Source of the DNA: Allokutzneria multivorans
GTDB taxonomy: Bacteria; Actinomycetota; Actinomycetes; Mycobacteriales; Pseudonocardiaceae
Length of the DNA: 64,000 nucleotides
Reading direction: 5' to 3'
Assembly (NCBI RefSeq): GCF_039537405.1
Contig: NZ_BAABAL010000019.1
Span: forward strand, 310,001 to 374,000
The position numbers and the translations under genes are program-made. Below, in pieces: positions 9,458 to 17,910 of this stretch (positions are counted from its first letter, which is position 1; every line of letters starts with the position of its first letter). Under the pieces are notes generated by a model. It worked only from the letters and a program-made list of their open reading frames with translations, was not told the DNA's origin and searched no databases.

Positions 9458-11176
9458 CTAGACCTCGATGACCGTCGGGACGATCATCGGGCGGCGGCGG
9501 TAGGTGTCGGCGACCCAGCGGCCGACGACCCGGCGCACGGCCTGGGCGATGCGGTGCGAGTCGGTGATGTTCTCCGCCTCGGTGCGCGAGAGCTCCATCT
9601 CCACCAGCGGAACGACCTGGTCCAGCGCCTTCGGATCGTCGGAGAACCCGCGCCCGGAGATCGTCGGGGGCGCCACCGCGCGCCCGGTCGCGGCCTCGAT
9701 GGCGATGGTGATCGAGATGAAACCGCCCTCGCCGAGCACGAGGCGGTCGGACAGCGTGGACTCGCCGACGTCGCCGACGGAGAGCCCGTCGACGTAGACG
9801 TACCCGACCTCGACGCGGCCGGTGATGCTGGCTTGGCCGTCGACGAGGTCCACGACCACGCCGTCCTCGGCGATCACCACGCGCTCCGGGGCGACGCCGG
9901 TGAGGATGGCCAGCTCGGCGTTGGCGCGCAGGTGCCGCCACTCGCCGTGCACCGGCATCACGTTGCTCGGGCGCACCGCGTTGTAGAGGTAGAGCAGCTC
10001 GCCGGCTGAGGCGTGCCCGGAGACGTGCACCTTCGCGTTGCCCTGGTGCACCACGTTCGCGCCCAGCCGGACCAGGCCGTTGACCACGCCGAAGACCGCG
10101 TTCTCGTTGCCGGGGATGAGCGAGCTGGCCAGCACGACGGTGTCCCCGGCGCGGATGCTGATCTGCCGGTGCTCGCCGCGCGCCATCCTGGACAGCGCCG
10201 ACAGCGGCTCGCCCTGGGACCCGGTGGAGACGAACATGACCTTGTCCTCGGGCATGGTCATGGCCTCGTTGAGGTCCACCAACAGCCCGGCAGGCACCTT
10301 GAGCAGGCCCAGCTCGGCGGCGATGCCCATGTTGCGGACCATCGAGCGCCCGACGAAGGCGACCCGGCGGCCGTGGTTGCCCGCCACGTCGAGCACCTGC
10401 TGAACGCGGTGCACGTGGCTGGCGAAGCACGCGACGATCACCCGCTGGGTGGCCTTGCGGATCACGTTGTCCAGCACCGGGCCGATCTCGCGCTCCGGCG
10501 TGACGAAGCCGGGCACCTCGGCGTTGGTGGAGTCGACCAGGAACAGGTCGACGCCCTCGTCGCCCAGCCGCGCGAAGCCCGCGAGGTCGGTCAGCCGCCC
10601 GTCCAGCGGCAGCTGGTCGAGCTTGATGTCACCGGTGTGCAGAACGACCCCGGCCGAGGTCTTGATCGCCACCGCCACCGCGTCCGGGATGGAGTGGTTG
10701 ACGGCGAAGAACTCGCAGTCGAACTGGCCGATCGCGTGGTGCTCGCCCTCCTTGACCTCGACCAGGCGCGGGGTCTGCCGGTGCTCCTTGCACTTGGCGG
10801 CGAGCAGCGCCAGCGTCAGGCGGGAGCCGTAGACCGGCAGGTCGGGGCGCAGCTTGAGCAGGAAGGGCACCGCGCCGATGTGGTCCTCGTGGCCGTGGGT
10901 GAGCACCAGGCCGACGATGTCGTGCAGGCGCTGCTCCAGGGCGCGGAAGTCCGGCAGGATCAGGTCGACGCCGGGCTGCATGTCCTCGGGGAACAGCACT
11001 CCGCAGTCGACGATCATCATCTCGCCCGCGTGCTCGAAGACGGTCATGTTCCTGCCGACCTCACCGATGCCGCCGAGCGCGACGACGCGCAGGCCGCCCT
11101 CGGGCAGCTTCGGCGGCGGGATGAGCGCCGTGGAGCGGTGGGTCTGTACGCGACTGGCCGTCGTCGGCGAGGTCAC
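9458..11176 (-). CDS. rnj: Ribonuclease J
   Basis: A metallo-beta-lactamase/beta-CASP nuclease with 5'-3' exo- and endonuclease activity, active in mRNA turnover and rRNA maturation. The 572 residues show the metal motif HGHEDHIG (about 83-90), the phosphodiesterase-type metal ligand in VLHTGDIKLD, the beta-CASP block GNHGRRVAFVGRSM, STGSQGEPLSALSRM and VSGHASAGEL. The C-terminal domain ends RRRPMIVPTVIEV. GTG start at 11176 shares bases with the dapA stop (GTGA), so the two genes are translationally coupled, as in mycobacteria. Confidence 0.96.
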   Translation of the reverse strand: MTSPTTASRVQTHRSTALIPPPKLPEGGLRVVALGGIGEVGRNMTVFEHAGEMMIVDCGVLFPEDMQPGVDLILPDFRALEQRLHDIVGLVLTHGHEDHIGAVPFLLKLRPDLPVYGSRLTLALLAAKCKEHRQTPRLVEVKEGEHHAIGQFDCEFFAVNHSIPDAVAVAIKTSAGVVLHTGDIKLDQLPLDGRLTDLAGFARLGDEGVDLFLVDSTNAEVPGFVTPEREIGPVLDNVIRKATQRVIVACFASHVHRVQQVLDVAGNHGRRVAFVGRSMVRNMGIAAELGLLKVPAGLLVDLNEAMTMPEDKVMFVSTGSQGEPLSALSRMARGEHRQISIRAGDTVVLASSLIPGNENAVFGVVNGLVRLGANVVHQGNAKVHVSGHASAGELLYLYNAVRPSNVMPVHGEWRHLRANAELAILTGVAPERVVIAEDGVVVDLVDGQASITGRVEVGYVYVDGLSVGDVGESTLSDRLVLGEGGFISITIAIEAATGRAVAPPTISGRGFSDDPKALDQVVPLVEMELSRTEAENITDSHRIAQAVRRVVGRWVADTYRRRPMIVPTVIEV

Positions 11177-12099
11177 TGAGCGACCGCCTCCTCAACGAGG
11201 TCGAGGCCGGCGGAGCGCAGGGTCGCGGCGAGCGCGTCGCGCTCGGCGGGAGTGGCCGAGGGGATGGGCAGTCTGGGTTCCCCGACGGGGAGGCCGCGCA
11301 GGCGCAGCGCTGTCTTGCTGAAGATCACACCGCCCAGTCTGCCGAACGCCGCGCAAACCGGCAGCAGGTCCCGGTGGATCTCGCGCGCGGCGACGACGTC
11401 ACCGCGCTCGTGCGCGTCCAGCATCTCGCGCAGGCGACCCCCGGCGACGTGCCCGATCACGCTGACGACACCGACCGCGCCGACCGAGAACCACGGCAGG
11501 TTGATCATGTCGTCGCCGGAGTAGAAGGCCAGGTCGGTGCGGCTCAGCACCTGCGAGCTGGCGAAGAGGTCGCTCTTGGCGTCCTTCACCGCGACGACGT
11601 TCGGGTGCTCCGCGAGCGCGCAGAGCGTGTCCACTTCGATCGGTACCGCCGTTCTGCCCGGGATGTCGTAGAGCATCACCGGCAGCGATGTCGCGTCGGC
11701 CACCGCCGAGAAGTGCGCGAGCAGCCCGGTCTGCGCCGGCCGCGAGTAGTAGGGCGAGACCACCAGCAGCCCGTGCGCGCCCGCCTTCTCCATGGCGATG
11801 GCCTGCTGCACGCTATGCGCGGTGTCGTTGGTGCCCGCTCCCGCGACCACGGCCGCCCTGCCGCCGACCGCGTCGACCACCGCGCGGACGAGGTCCGCCT
11901 TCTCGGCGTCGGAGGTCGTCGGGCTCTCCCCGGTGGTGCCGTTGAGCACCAGCCCGTCGTTGCCCGACTCGATGAGGTGTGCGGCGAGCTTCTGCGCCGC
12001 GTCCAGGTCCAGTTTCCCGGTCTCGGTGAACGGGGTGACCATGGCGGTGAGCACGCGGCCGAACGGGCGGCCTGGGGCGGCGGTGGGGCATCCGGTCAT
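11173..12099 (-). CDS. dapA: 4-hydroxy-tetrahydrodipicolinate synthase
   Basis: Condenses pyruvate with aspartate semialdehyde in lysine/diaminopimelate synthesis. 308 residues form a single TIM barrel. GTTGES (carboxylate binding), YDIPGRT (catalytic Tyr), and VKDAKSD with the Schiff-base Lys are all present, and GDD and VGAVGVVSV near the end are typical. The first 12 residues (MTGCPTAAPGRP) are a variable lead. Its stop overlaps the rnj start. The upstream 300 bases hold palindromic repeats rather than a gene. Confidence 0.96.
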   Translation of the reverse strand: MTGCPTAAPGRPFGRVLTAMVTPFTETGKLDLDAAQKLAAHLIESGNDGLVLNGTTGESPTTSDAEKADLVRAVVDAVGGRAAVVAGAGTNDTAHSVQQAIAMEKAGAHGLLVVSPYYSRPAQTGLLAHFSAVADATSLPVMLYDIPGRTAVPIEVDTLCALAEHPNVVAVKDAKSDLFASSQVLSRTDLAFYSGDDMINLPWFSVGAVGVVSVIGHVAGGRLREMLDAHERGDVVAAREIHRDLLPVCAAFGRLGGVIFSKTALRLRGLPVGEPRLPIPSATPAERDALAATLRSAGLDLVEEAVAQ

Positions 12100-12401
12100 G
12101 GCATGACGCTACCGCGCGGGCAGGCGTGCTCCACGCGGCGCCGCCCCTGGTGAACGCACTGTCGCGGGGACCGCGCAATGCCTTCCGCCAAACACCGCCG
12201 AGCCCCGGTTTTCCTCCGCCCGCGCGCGCCAGAACACACCAACTTTTCGCGTGAGTTCGCTCTCCACGGGTTGGGGTGTCTTCAAGACCCCCGAACCCCC
12301 CTGTTGATCATCGCTAACCGCCGCACACCCCGCGGCCTTGCCGGGTGCGCTGTCGTTGAAGACCGGCGGACCCGAGGGCTTGCCGAAGTCGGGCTCTCGG
12401 G
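12100..12401. other. Repeat-bearing gap upstream of dapA
   Basis: 302 bases without a supported gene. It contains an exact GTCTTCAAGAC palindrome (12278-12288) inside GGGGTGTCTTCAAGACCCCC and a degenerate partner GTCGTTGAAGACCGGCGG (about 12353-12370). These belong to a palindrome family seen in other gaps of the window. The dapA promoter should lie near 12100-12180. Confidence 0.6.
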
Positions 12402-13028
12402 CTAGATGCCTCGACTGAGGCCGTTGACCACGGCGATGGCGCGCTGCTCGCCCTCGAACTCCAGGCGCACCTCGGCCCGGCCGAAGGCGTGCAGCAGCAG
12501 CTCGGCCGGTTCTCCGATCAGCGCGACCGTGTTCGGCCCGCGCTTGGCGGTGACCGCCGCGCCGTCCGGGCGCCGCAGCTCGATGCCCACCGGACTGCGC
12601 CGGTAGTTCAGCCGCGCCACCCGCGACACCTGCCGCCACACCGCCTCGTCGCGCTTCGCGTCGGCCGGGCGGGGCTCCCATCCCGGAGCGCCTCGGCGAA
12701 CGTCCTCGTGGTGCACGAAGAACTCCGCGCCGTTGGCCGATTCGTCCACGCCTGGCAAGGAGAACGGCGACAGCGTCGGAGGGCCGGTGCGCACCAGCTC
12801 GACCAGCTCGCGCCAGGGCTTCGCGGCGTAGCTCTTCTGCACGCGCTCGGTGTAGCCCGCCAGCGCGGAGACGAGGATTCCGGCGGCGGCGTCGGGCCTG
12901 CGCTCCCTGATCACGAGGTGCGCGGCGAGGTCTCGGGTCAGCCAGTCCCCGCACAGCGTCGGCGCGTCGGGTCCGACCTCCTCGAACAGCTCGGACAGTG
13001 CACTTCGCTCATCCCGCGCCAGGCCCAT
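12402..13028 (-). CDS. TIGR03085-type, maleylpyruvate-isomerase-like protein
   Basis: A 208-residue cytosolic protein of the DinB/maleylpyruvate isomerase-like superfamily. The N-terminal DERSALSELFEEVGPDAPTLCGDW followed by LTRDLAAHLVIRERRPD is the usual TIGR03085 start, and FFVHHEDVRRGAPGWEPRP in the middle carries the His residues expected to bind a metal. Many relatives use mycothiol, but the reaction here is unknown. It ends the minus-strand group thyX, ACT protein, this gene, with only a few bases between the genes. Confidence 0.7.
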   Translation of the reverse strand: MGLARDERSALSELFEEVGPDAPTLCGDWLTRDLAAHLVIRERRPDAAAGILVSALAGYTERVQKSYAAKPWRELVELVRTGPPTLSPFSLPGVDESANGAEFFVHHEDVRRGAPGWEPRPADAKRDEAVWRQVSRVARLNYRRSPVGIELRRPDGAAVTAKRGPNTVALIGEPAELLLHAFGRAEVRLEFEGEQRAIAVVNGLSRGI

Positions 13029-13037
13029 GGGCCCAGC

Positions 13038-13424
13038 CTAGGCGTGCACTCGGTGGCCCGCGTTCTCCAGTGCGGCAACGGCTCGCGCCAGGTGTTCCTC
13101 GCGGACCATCAGGTGGTCGGTGTCATAGGTGGACAACGCGAACAGCGGCACGCCCGCCTCGGCGAGCGGGGTGGACAGCGCGGCCATGATCCCGGTCAGC
13201 GCGAAGTCGAACGGGCCGCGCGCGGTCAGCACGCGCCACCCGCCCTCGGCCTCGTCGGCGGTCGGCGCGACAGCCGTCGGGCACACCACCGACAGCTCGT
13301 CGCGCGTTCTGGTGATCGACACAAACCCTTGCGCCGCAAGGACTTCTACTGGCGCACGGGCATCGGCGGCGAGGCGGAGCACGCTGTGGGCACCTGGCAG
13401 CAGGTCCAGCTCAACCGTGCTCAC
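13038..13424 (-). CDS. ACT-domain protein
   Basis: A 128-residue protein made of two small ACT-like units, similar to the CASTOR-type ACT family. SITRTRDELSVVCP and the second unit WRVLTARGPFDFALTGIMAALSTPLAEAGVPLFALSTYDTDHLMV show the beta-alpha-beta pattern that binds amino acids as allosteric ligands. GTG start at 13424 after the AAGGGGG SD. It sits 18 bases behind thyX. The ligand and partner are not known; linkage to thyX is positional only. Confidence 0.75.
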   Translation of the reverse strand: MSTVELDLLPGAHSVLRLAADARAPVEVLAAQGFVSITRTRDELSVVCPTAVAPTADEAEGGWRVLTARGPFDFALTGIMAALSTPLAEAGVPLFALSTYDTDHLMVREEHLARAVAALENAGHRVHA

Positions 13425-13442
13425 GCCCGCCCCCTTCTCAGC

Positions 13443-14195
13443 TCAGCCCTCGGCGACCAACGGGCTGGAGGCGACCTCCGTGCCGTCGGGCAGCGAGGAG
13501 ATCTCGAAGTCGCTGAACACGTTCTCCGCCGCCTTCTGCAGGTGGCGCAGGCACTCGATGGCCAGCGCGCGGATCTCCACGTCGGCGTGCTCGGTGGCGC
13601 GCATGGCGATGAAGTGGCGCCACGCCCGGTAGTTGCCGGTCACCACGATGCGGGTCTCGGTGGCGTTGGGCAGGATCGCGCGGGCGGCCTGGCGGGCCTG
13701 CTTGCGGCGCAGCGTCGCGTTGGTGACGTCGGCGAACTTCTTCTCCAGCCCGGCGAGCAGCTCGTTGTACGCCGCGACGCTGGCCTCGGCGGCCTTGGCG
13801 AACATCTCGTGCAGCTCGGGGTCGTTCGCGATCACGTCCGGCTCGACCATCGCGGCGTCGGACTCGGGCACGTAGCGCTGCGAGAGCTGCGAGTAGGAGA
13901 AGTGGCGGTGCCGGATCAGCTCGTGGGTGAGCGAGCGGGACATGCCGGTCAGGTAGAAGCTCACCGACCCGTGCTCCAGCACGGAGAGGTGGCCCACCTC
14001 CAGGATGTGCCGCAGGTACCCGGCGTTGGTCGCGGTCTTCGGGTTGGGCTTGCGCCAGGACTGGTAGCACGCGCGCCCGGCGAACTCCGCCAGTGCCTGA
14101 CCGCCGTCCGCGTCGGTGGACCAGGGCACCTCGGCGGGCGGGAAGAACTCCGTCTTGGCGATGAGTTGCACCTTCGGGGACACCGTCTGCGCCAT
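13443..14195 (-). CDS. thyX: FAD-dependent thymidylate synthase
   Basis: Makes dTMP from dUMP with methylene-tetrahydrofolate, FAD and NADPH. The ATG at 14195 gives 250 residues. The ThyX signature RHRHFSYSQLSQRY (RHRx7S) is intact, as is SVLEHGSVSFYLTGMSRSLTHELIRHR before it; NATETRIVVTGNYRAWRHFIAMR near residue 190 matches the substrate-binding region. The frame is open far upstream, antisense to the next operon, but only the ThyX start is credible. It diverges from the RHH gene at 14346 and heads a short operon. Confidence 0.96.
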   Translation of the reverse strand: MAQTVSPKVQLIAKTEFFPPAEVPWSTDADGGQALAEFAGRACYQSWRKPNPKTATNAGYLRHILEVGHLSVLEHGSVSFYLTGMSRSLTHELIRHRHFSYSQLSQRYVPESDAAMVEPDVIANDPELHEMFAKAAEASVAAYNELLAGLEKKFADVTNATLRRKQARQAARAILPNATETRIVVTGNYRAWRHFIAMRATEHADVEIRALAIECLRHLQKAAENVFSDFEISSLPDGTEVASSPLVAEG

Positions 14196-14295
14196 GCCTT
14201 GCCCTTTGCTCCCTGCGCCCGCCGGGTTCGGACGCACTCCGCGAGCCACAGTAGAGGGCTCAAGATCGGCGCTCGCCTGCGGGTATAAGACTTCG

Positions 14296-14346
14296 TGACG
14301 CCACGCTCGGTTGACTGACGTCACCGGTGACGCCATAGTGACGTCA
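14296..14346 (+). promoter_or_regulatory. Array of four TGACGYCA octamers (probable operator)
   Basis: TGACGCCA (14296-14303), TGACGTCA (14316-14323), TGACGCCA (14328-14335) and TGACGTCA (14339-14346) all lie on the same strand, spaced 20, 12 and 11 bases. The last overlaps the first base of the ATG of the RHH gene. A TATAAG box at 14284-14289 is a possible -10 element. RHH repressors typically bind tandem short repeats at their own promoter, so autoregulation is likely; thyX may share the control. Confidence 0.6.
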
Positions 14347-14939
14347 TGGACCTCACGCCCTACATCGCCGCGCTCCGCGAGGACCTCGCCACCGCGGCGT
14401 CGGCCGGGGACGAGCAGACCCAGCGGACCGCCGCGGTGCTGGCCGCGGCCCTGGAGCCCGCCGCCCGCCTGGTGATCATGAACGCGCTGTCCGACCTCGC
14501 CGCCCAGGTCACCGCCGCCCAGGAGGACCACGTCGTCGAGGTCCGGCTCCGCGGCCGCGACGTCGAGGTCGTGACCAGCCCGCTCCGCGCCCCGCGCGCG
14601 CAGCCCCAGCCGGAGCCGGAACCCGAGGCGGCTCCCGAACCGGAGCCCGAGGAGGCAGCGGCCCCGGCCGAGGAGGAGCAGCCGAAGGAGGAGACCCCGC
14701 TCAAGAACGCCTTCGACGACGCCACCGGCAACATCAGCCGGGTGACGCTGCGCATGGTGGACGAGATCAAGTCCAAGGCCGAGAAGGCCGCCGCCTCGCA
14801 GGGCGTGTCGCTGAACAGCTGGATGGGCTACGCCGTGCGCAGCGCGCTGCAGAACCGGGCCAACAACCAGCAGAAGGCGCGGCGGGAGCAGGAGCAGCCC
14901 GAGACCGGTGAACGCCTTCGCGGCTGGGTTCGTGGCTGA
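14346..14939 (+). CDS. HicB-like ribbon-helix-helix protein with acidic Pro-rich linker
   Basis: 197 residues. Residues 1-75 are helical and Ala-rich, ending in a short beta part (VVEVRLRGRDVEVVTS). About 80-118 is a Pro/Glu linker (PQPEPEPEAAPEPEPEE). Residues about 124-165 match a ribbon-helix-helix fold: SRVTLRMVDEIKSKAEKAAA then SQGVSLNSWMGYAVRSALQ, the pattern of HicB-type DNA-binding domains. The next gene starts 20 bases after its stop. No toxin partner is evident, so a repressor role seems more likely than an antitoxin. Confidence 0.75.
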   Translation: MDLTPYIAALREDLATAASAGDEQTQRTAAVLAAALEPAARLVIMNALSDLAAQVTAAQEDHVVEVRLRGRDVEVVTSPLRAPRAQPQPEPEPEAAPEPEPEEAAAPAEEEQPKEETPLKNAFDDATGNISRVTLRMVDEIKSKAEKAAASQGVSLNSWMGYAVRSALQNRANNQQKARREQEQPETGERLRGWVRG

Positions 14940-14958
14940 GGCCAGGGGGAGAGAAGAC

Positions 14959-15888
14959 ATGAGCGAGTCCACCAACACCGGCACCAACACCGACAACGGC
15001 GTCATCCGCCAGCACGAGTTCGTCACCACCCGGCCCGCCGAGGTCGAGGTGCACGTCAACGCGGGCCGCGTCGAGGTCGAGCTGATCGGCGACCACGGCG
15101 CCTCGGTCACCGTGCGCCGCCTGACCGAGGGCGGGGACACCCTGGTGAACGGCCTTTCCGGGCTCTTCAACTGGGTCAACTCGCAGATCGTCGGCGGCGA
15201 GCAGGACGCTCCGACCGACGAGGCTGTGAAGCAGACCCGGATCGAGCAGACCGGCAACCGCCTCGTCGTGCGCGGCCCACAGGGCATGCCGTTGCGCGTC
15301 GTGCCGCTGGCCGTCCTCGTGCGCGTGCCCAGGGGCTCCCACGTCACCGTCACCACCGGCTCCGCCGCCGTGACCGTGGCCGGTGCGACCGGGGCGGCCG
15401 CCGGGCGGATCGACCTGACCACCTCCAGCGGTGACATCACCGTGGACCGCACCGACGGCAGCACCAACGTGCAGACCGGGACCGGCACCGTCCGGCTCGG
15501 CCCCGTGCACGGCACGCTGCGCGCGAAGAGCGGCAACGGCGCGCTGGAGATCTCCGCCGTGCACGGCCCCAGCAAGCTCGTCACCACCGGCGGGCACGTG
15601 TGGCTCGGCGCCGTGCAGCACGACGTCGAGGTGCGCACCGGCAGCGGGGACCTCACCGTCGCCGACGCCGCGTCCGGCCGCATCCACCTCGCCAGCGGCT
15701 CCGGCTCGCTCAGAATCGGTGTGCGCCAAGGCATCGTGGCCGAACTCGACCTGCTCTCCGTCTCCGGCGAGGCACGCAGCGAACTGCCCGTGTTCGCCGA
15801 GCGCCAGTCCGGCTGGGACAACCCCGCGCTGCGCATCGAGGGCCGCACCGCCTCCGGCAACGTCCTCGTCACCACCTCCGTCAACTAG
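14959..15888 (+). CDS. DUF4097-family beta-repeat protein
   Basis: 309 residues with the repeated strand-turn pattern of DUF4097 (putative adhesin/beta-helix) proteins: VNAGRVEVELIG, TSSGDITVDRTDGSTNV, AKSGNGALEISAVHG, TGSGDLTVADAASGRIHLASGSGSLRIGV. There is no signal peptide or membrane segment, so it is probably cytosolic. ATG at 14959 after the GGGGGAGAG SD, 20 bases behind the RHH gene. Proteins of this family commonly follow small regulators or sit near envelope-stress genes, but no molecular function is established. Confidence 0.8.
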   Translation: MSESTNTGTNTDNGVIRQHEFVTTRPAEVEVHVNAGRVEVELIGDHGASVTVRRLTEGGDTLVNGLSGLFNWVNSQIVGGEQDAPTDEAVKQTRIEQTGNRLVVRGPQGMPLRVVPLAVLVRVPRGSHVTVTTGSAAVTVAGATGAAAGRIDLTTSSGDITVDRTDGSTNVQTGTGTVRLGPVHGTLRAKSGNGALEISAVHGPSKLVTTGGHVWLGAVQHDVEVRTGSGDLTVADAASGRIHLASGSGSLRIGVRQGIVAELDLLSVSGEARSELPVFAERQSGWDNPALRIEGRTASGNVLVTTSVN

Positions 15889-15895
15889 CGCCTGT

Positions 15896-15986
15896 CTGTA
15901 GGTCGTCAGGTTCGCCGGTCTTCAAGACACCCCAACCCTCAGGCGACGCCGTGACCGGAATCCGCAGCTCAAGCACTCACAGGACA
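15896..15986. repeat. Palindromic repeat between convergent genes
   Basis: GCCTGTCTGT at the left is complemented, with one inserted base, by ACAGGACAGGC at the right. The interior holds a GTCTTCAAGAC palindrome (15918-15928) in the context GGTTCGCCGGTCTTCAAGACACCCCAACCC. It could serve as a terminator for both flanking genes, or be a short element remnant. Confidence 0.5.
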
Positions 15987-15990
15987 GGCC

Positions 15991-17205
15991 TTAGGCGGAG
16001 TGCACGGTGACGGGGAAGGTGGCGGGGCCATGGAGGTTGATACGGCCGTTCCACTCCAGCGCTCCGGCGAAGCCGAGGTCGGGGAAGCGCCGCACCAGTC
16101 GGCCGATGGCGACCTCGCCCTCCAGGCGGGCGAGCGCGGCGCCGAGGCAGTGGTGCGGCCCGGCGCCGAAGGACACCTGGTGCCGGGCCTCGGGCCGGTC
16201 GAGCCGGAGCTGGTCGGCGTCGGAGCCGTAGAAGCGCTCGTCACGGTTGGCGGAGCCCAAGCAGGCGATGACGAAGGAGCCCGCCGGAATCTCCTTGTCC
16301 CGCAAGGTGAAGGGCTCGGTCGTGACCCGCCGCGTCTGCTGCACGGGCGAGTCGTAGCGCAGGAACTCCTCCACGGCGTTCGCTTCGAGTTCCGGTCGGT
16401 CGCGCAGCGCCGCGAGCTGATCCGGGTTGCGCAGCAACGCGTTCACGCCGTTGGCGATGAGGTTGACCGTGGTCTCGTGACCGGCGACGTAGAGCAGAAC
16501 CACTTGCGCCACAAGCTCATCGCGGTCCAGCACCTGTCCTTCGTGCTCGGCCTGGACGAGGTCGGTGAGCAGGTCCTCCCCCGGGTTGCCCCGCTTCCAC
16601 TCGACCAGGTCGGCAGCGATCGCGGTCAGCTCGGCGTCGGCCGCGGCGATCGCGTTGACGGTCTCGTCGTCGGCCACGATCTCCAGCGACCGCACGAGTG
16701 TTCCGCTCAGCTCGCGGATGCGGGCGTGGTCGCCCTCAGGGATGCCGAGCATCTCCGAGATCACCGCGAACGGCAGCGGGAACGCCAACTCCTCGACCAG
16801 GTCGCAGTCGCCCTTCTCCGCCATGCGGTCCAGCGCGGCGTCCACGAGTTGCTCGATCCGTGGGCGCAGCGCGGCCACCCGGCGACGCGTGAAGACCTTG
16901 GTGACCAACGAACGCAGCCGCGTGTGGTCGGGCGGGTCGCGGTCGAGCATGGACAGGTCGAGCGCGCCGCGCCCCTCCTCCGGGACGACCTGGTCCCGGA
17001 ACTCGCCGGGCGCGAGGTTGCGCACCTCGACCGACAGCCCGGCCCGCAGCAGCGCCGCGACGTCGTCGTGGCGGGAGACGAACCAGAACCCCAGCGGGTG
17101 CTGGTGCACCGGGTCCTCGTCGCGCAACACCTTGTACTGCGCGTACGGATCGTTGAAGTACCCCGGAGCGAAGGGGTTGTACAGCAGCTCGTCGGGCATG
17201 GTCAT
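15991..17205 (-). CDS. Cytochrome P450
   Basis: 404 residues, soluble bacterial class I type, needing separate ferredoxin and reductase (none nearby). The I-helix AGHETT, the ExxR in EEFLRYD, and the heme loop FGAGPHHCLGAALARLE with the Cys thiolate ligand are all intact. MTMPDELLYNPFAPGYFNDP is a typical actinomycete start; ATG at 17205 has the SD GGAGGAGAG. It shares a short divergent promoter with the TetR gene at 17281, which probably represses it. The substrate cannot be read from the sequence. Confidence 0.95.
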   Translation of the reverse strand: MTMPDELLYNPFAPGYFNDPYAQYKVLRDEDPVHQHPLGFWFVSRHDDVAALLRAGLSVEVRNLAPGEFRDQVVPEEGRGALDLSMLDRDPPDHTRLRSLVTKVFTRRRVAALRPRIEQLVDAALDRMAEKGDCDLVEELAFPLPFAVISEMLGIPEGDHARIRELSGTLVRSLEIVADDETVNAIAAADAELTAIAADLVEWKRGNPGEDLLTDLVQAEHEGQVLDRDELVAQVVLLYVAGHETTVNLIANGVNALLRNPDQLAALRDRPELEANAVEEFLRYDSPVQQTRRVTTEPFTLRDKEIPAGSFVIACLGSANRDERFYGSDADQLRLDRPEARHQVSFGAGPHHCLGAALARLEGEVAIGRLVRRFPDLGFAGALEWNGRINLHGPATFPVTVHSA

Positions 17206-17248
17206 CGGGCTCTCCTCCACGGGCGACCGCGACATACACAGCGTCGGT

Positions 17249-17267
17249 GACATACGCACTGTATGTC
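17249..17267. promoter_or_regulatory. TetR-type operator between P450 and tetR
   Basis: GACATACGCACTGTATGTC is a perfect inverted repeat with 7-base arms and a 5-base centre. A further half-site GACATAC lies at 17231-17237. It sits in the 75-base gap between the two divergent starts, where the TetR product would be expected to bind and control both genes. Confidence 0.75.
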
Positions 17268-17280
17268 GTAGGCTGTGCGC

Positions 17281-17892
17281 ATGTCGACCACCAGGAGCCG
17301 GCGCGAGCAGTACGCCCAGGCCACCAGGGCCGCGGTGCTGGCGGCGGCCGGCAGGAGGTTCGCCGAACGGGGCTTCGCGGGGACCGCGCTGGAGGACGTG
17401 GCCGCCGACGTGCACGCCACCCGGGGCGCGATCTACCACCACTTCGCCAACAAGACCGCGTTGTTCGCCGCCGCCTTCGAGGAGCTGGACTCCGAGGCCA
17501 CGCGGGCCTCAGCGGCCGCGGCGCGGCGGGCGCCGACCCCGTGGGAGGCCGCGCTCGCCGCACTGGAGGTCTTCCTGGAGCACTGCTGCGACCCGGTGTT
17601 CGGCAGGGTGGTGTGGCTGGAGGCGCCCATCGCGCTCGGCTCGGCGTACTGGCAGGCGGCCGAGCAGGACGCCTCCTACCGGCTGGTCGAGCAGCTCGTC
17701 ACGGCGATGATCGACAGCGGCGACATCGAGCCGCAGCCCGTGCGCACCACCACCCGCCTCCTCTTCAGCATGCTCGGCGCCGCCGGGATCGCGCTGGCCC
17801 AGGCCGCACCGGAGGACAAGCCCCTGGTGAAGGCCGAGTACACCGCCGTCTTCACCAGGATGGTCGCCGGACTCCGCCCAGCGCCCACGTAA
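17281..17892 (+). CDS. TetR-family transcriptional regulator
   Basis: 203 residues. The N-terminal helix-turn-helix is clear: RAAVLAAAGRRFAERGFAGTALEDVAADV then HATRGAIYHHFANKTALFAAAF, the TetR signature with the recognition helix TRGAIYHHF. The C-terminal ligand part has GRVVWLEAPIALGSAYW. ATG at 17281; an in-frame GTG at 17275 is possible. Divergent from the P450 gene and probably its repressor; the ligand is likely related to the P450 substrate. Confidence 0.92.
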   Translation: MSTTRSRREQYAQATRAAVLAAAGRRFAERGFAGTALEDVAADVHATRGAIYHHFANKTALFAAAFEELDSEATRASAAAARRAPTPWEAALAALEVFLEHCCDPVFGRVVWLEAPIALGSAYWQAAEQDASYRLVEQLVTAMIDSGDIEPQPVRTTTRLLFSMLGAAGIALAQAAPEDKPLVKAEYTAVFTRMVAGLRPAPT

Positions 17893-17895
17893 AAC

Positions 17896-17908
17896 GTCCA
17901 CAGTGGAC
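17896..17908. repeat. GTCCACAGTGGAC palindrome between convergent genes
   Basis: Six-base arms around one base, in the 18-base gap between the stops of tetR and the winged-helix gene. The same 13-mer (central A or T) recurs inside truB (31484-31496) and inside cbiG-cobJ (60446-60458). Confidence 0.55.
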
Positions 17909-17910
17909 GG

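Noticed and set aside
13443..15884. An 813-codon minus-strand frame that reads through thyX
   Set aside because: Only the last 250 codons are ThyX; the rest is antisense to the RHH and DUF4097 genes, which have clear starts and SD sites.
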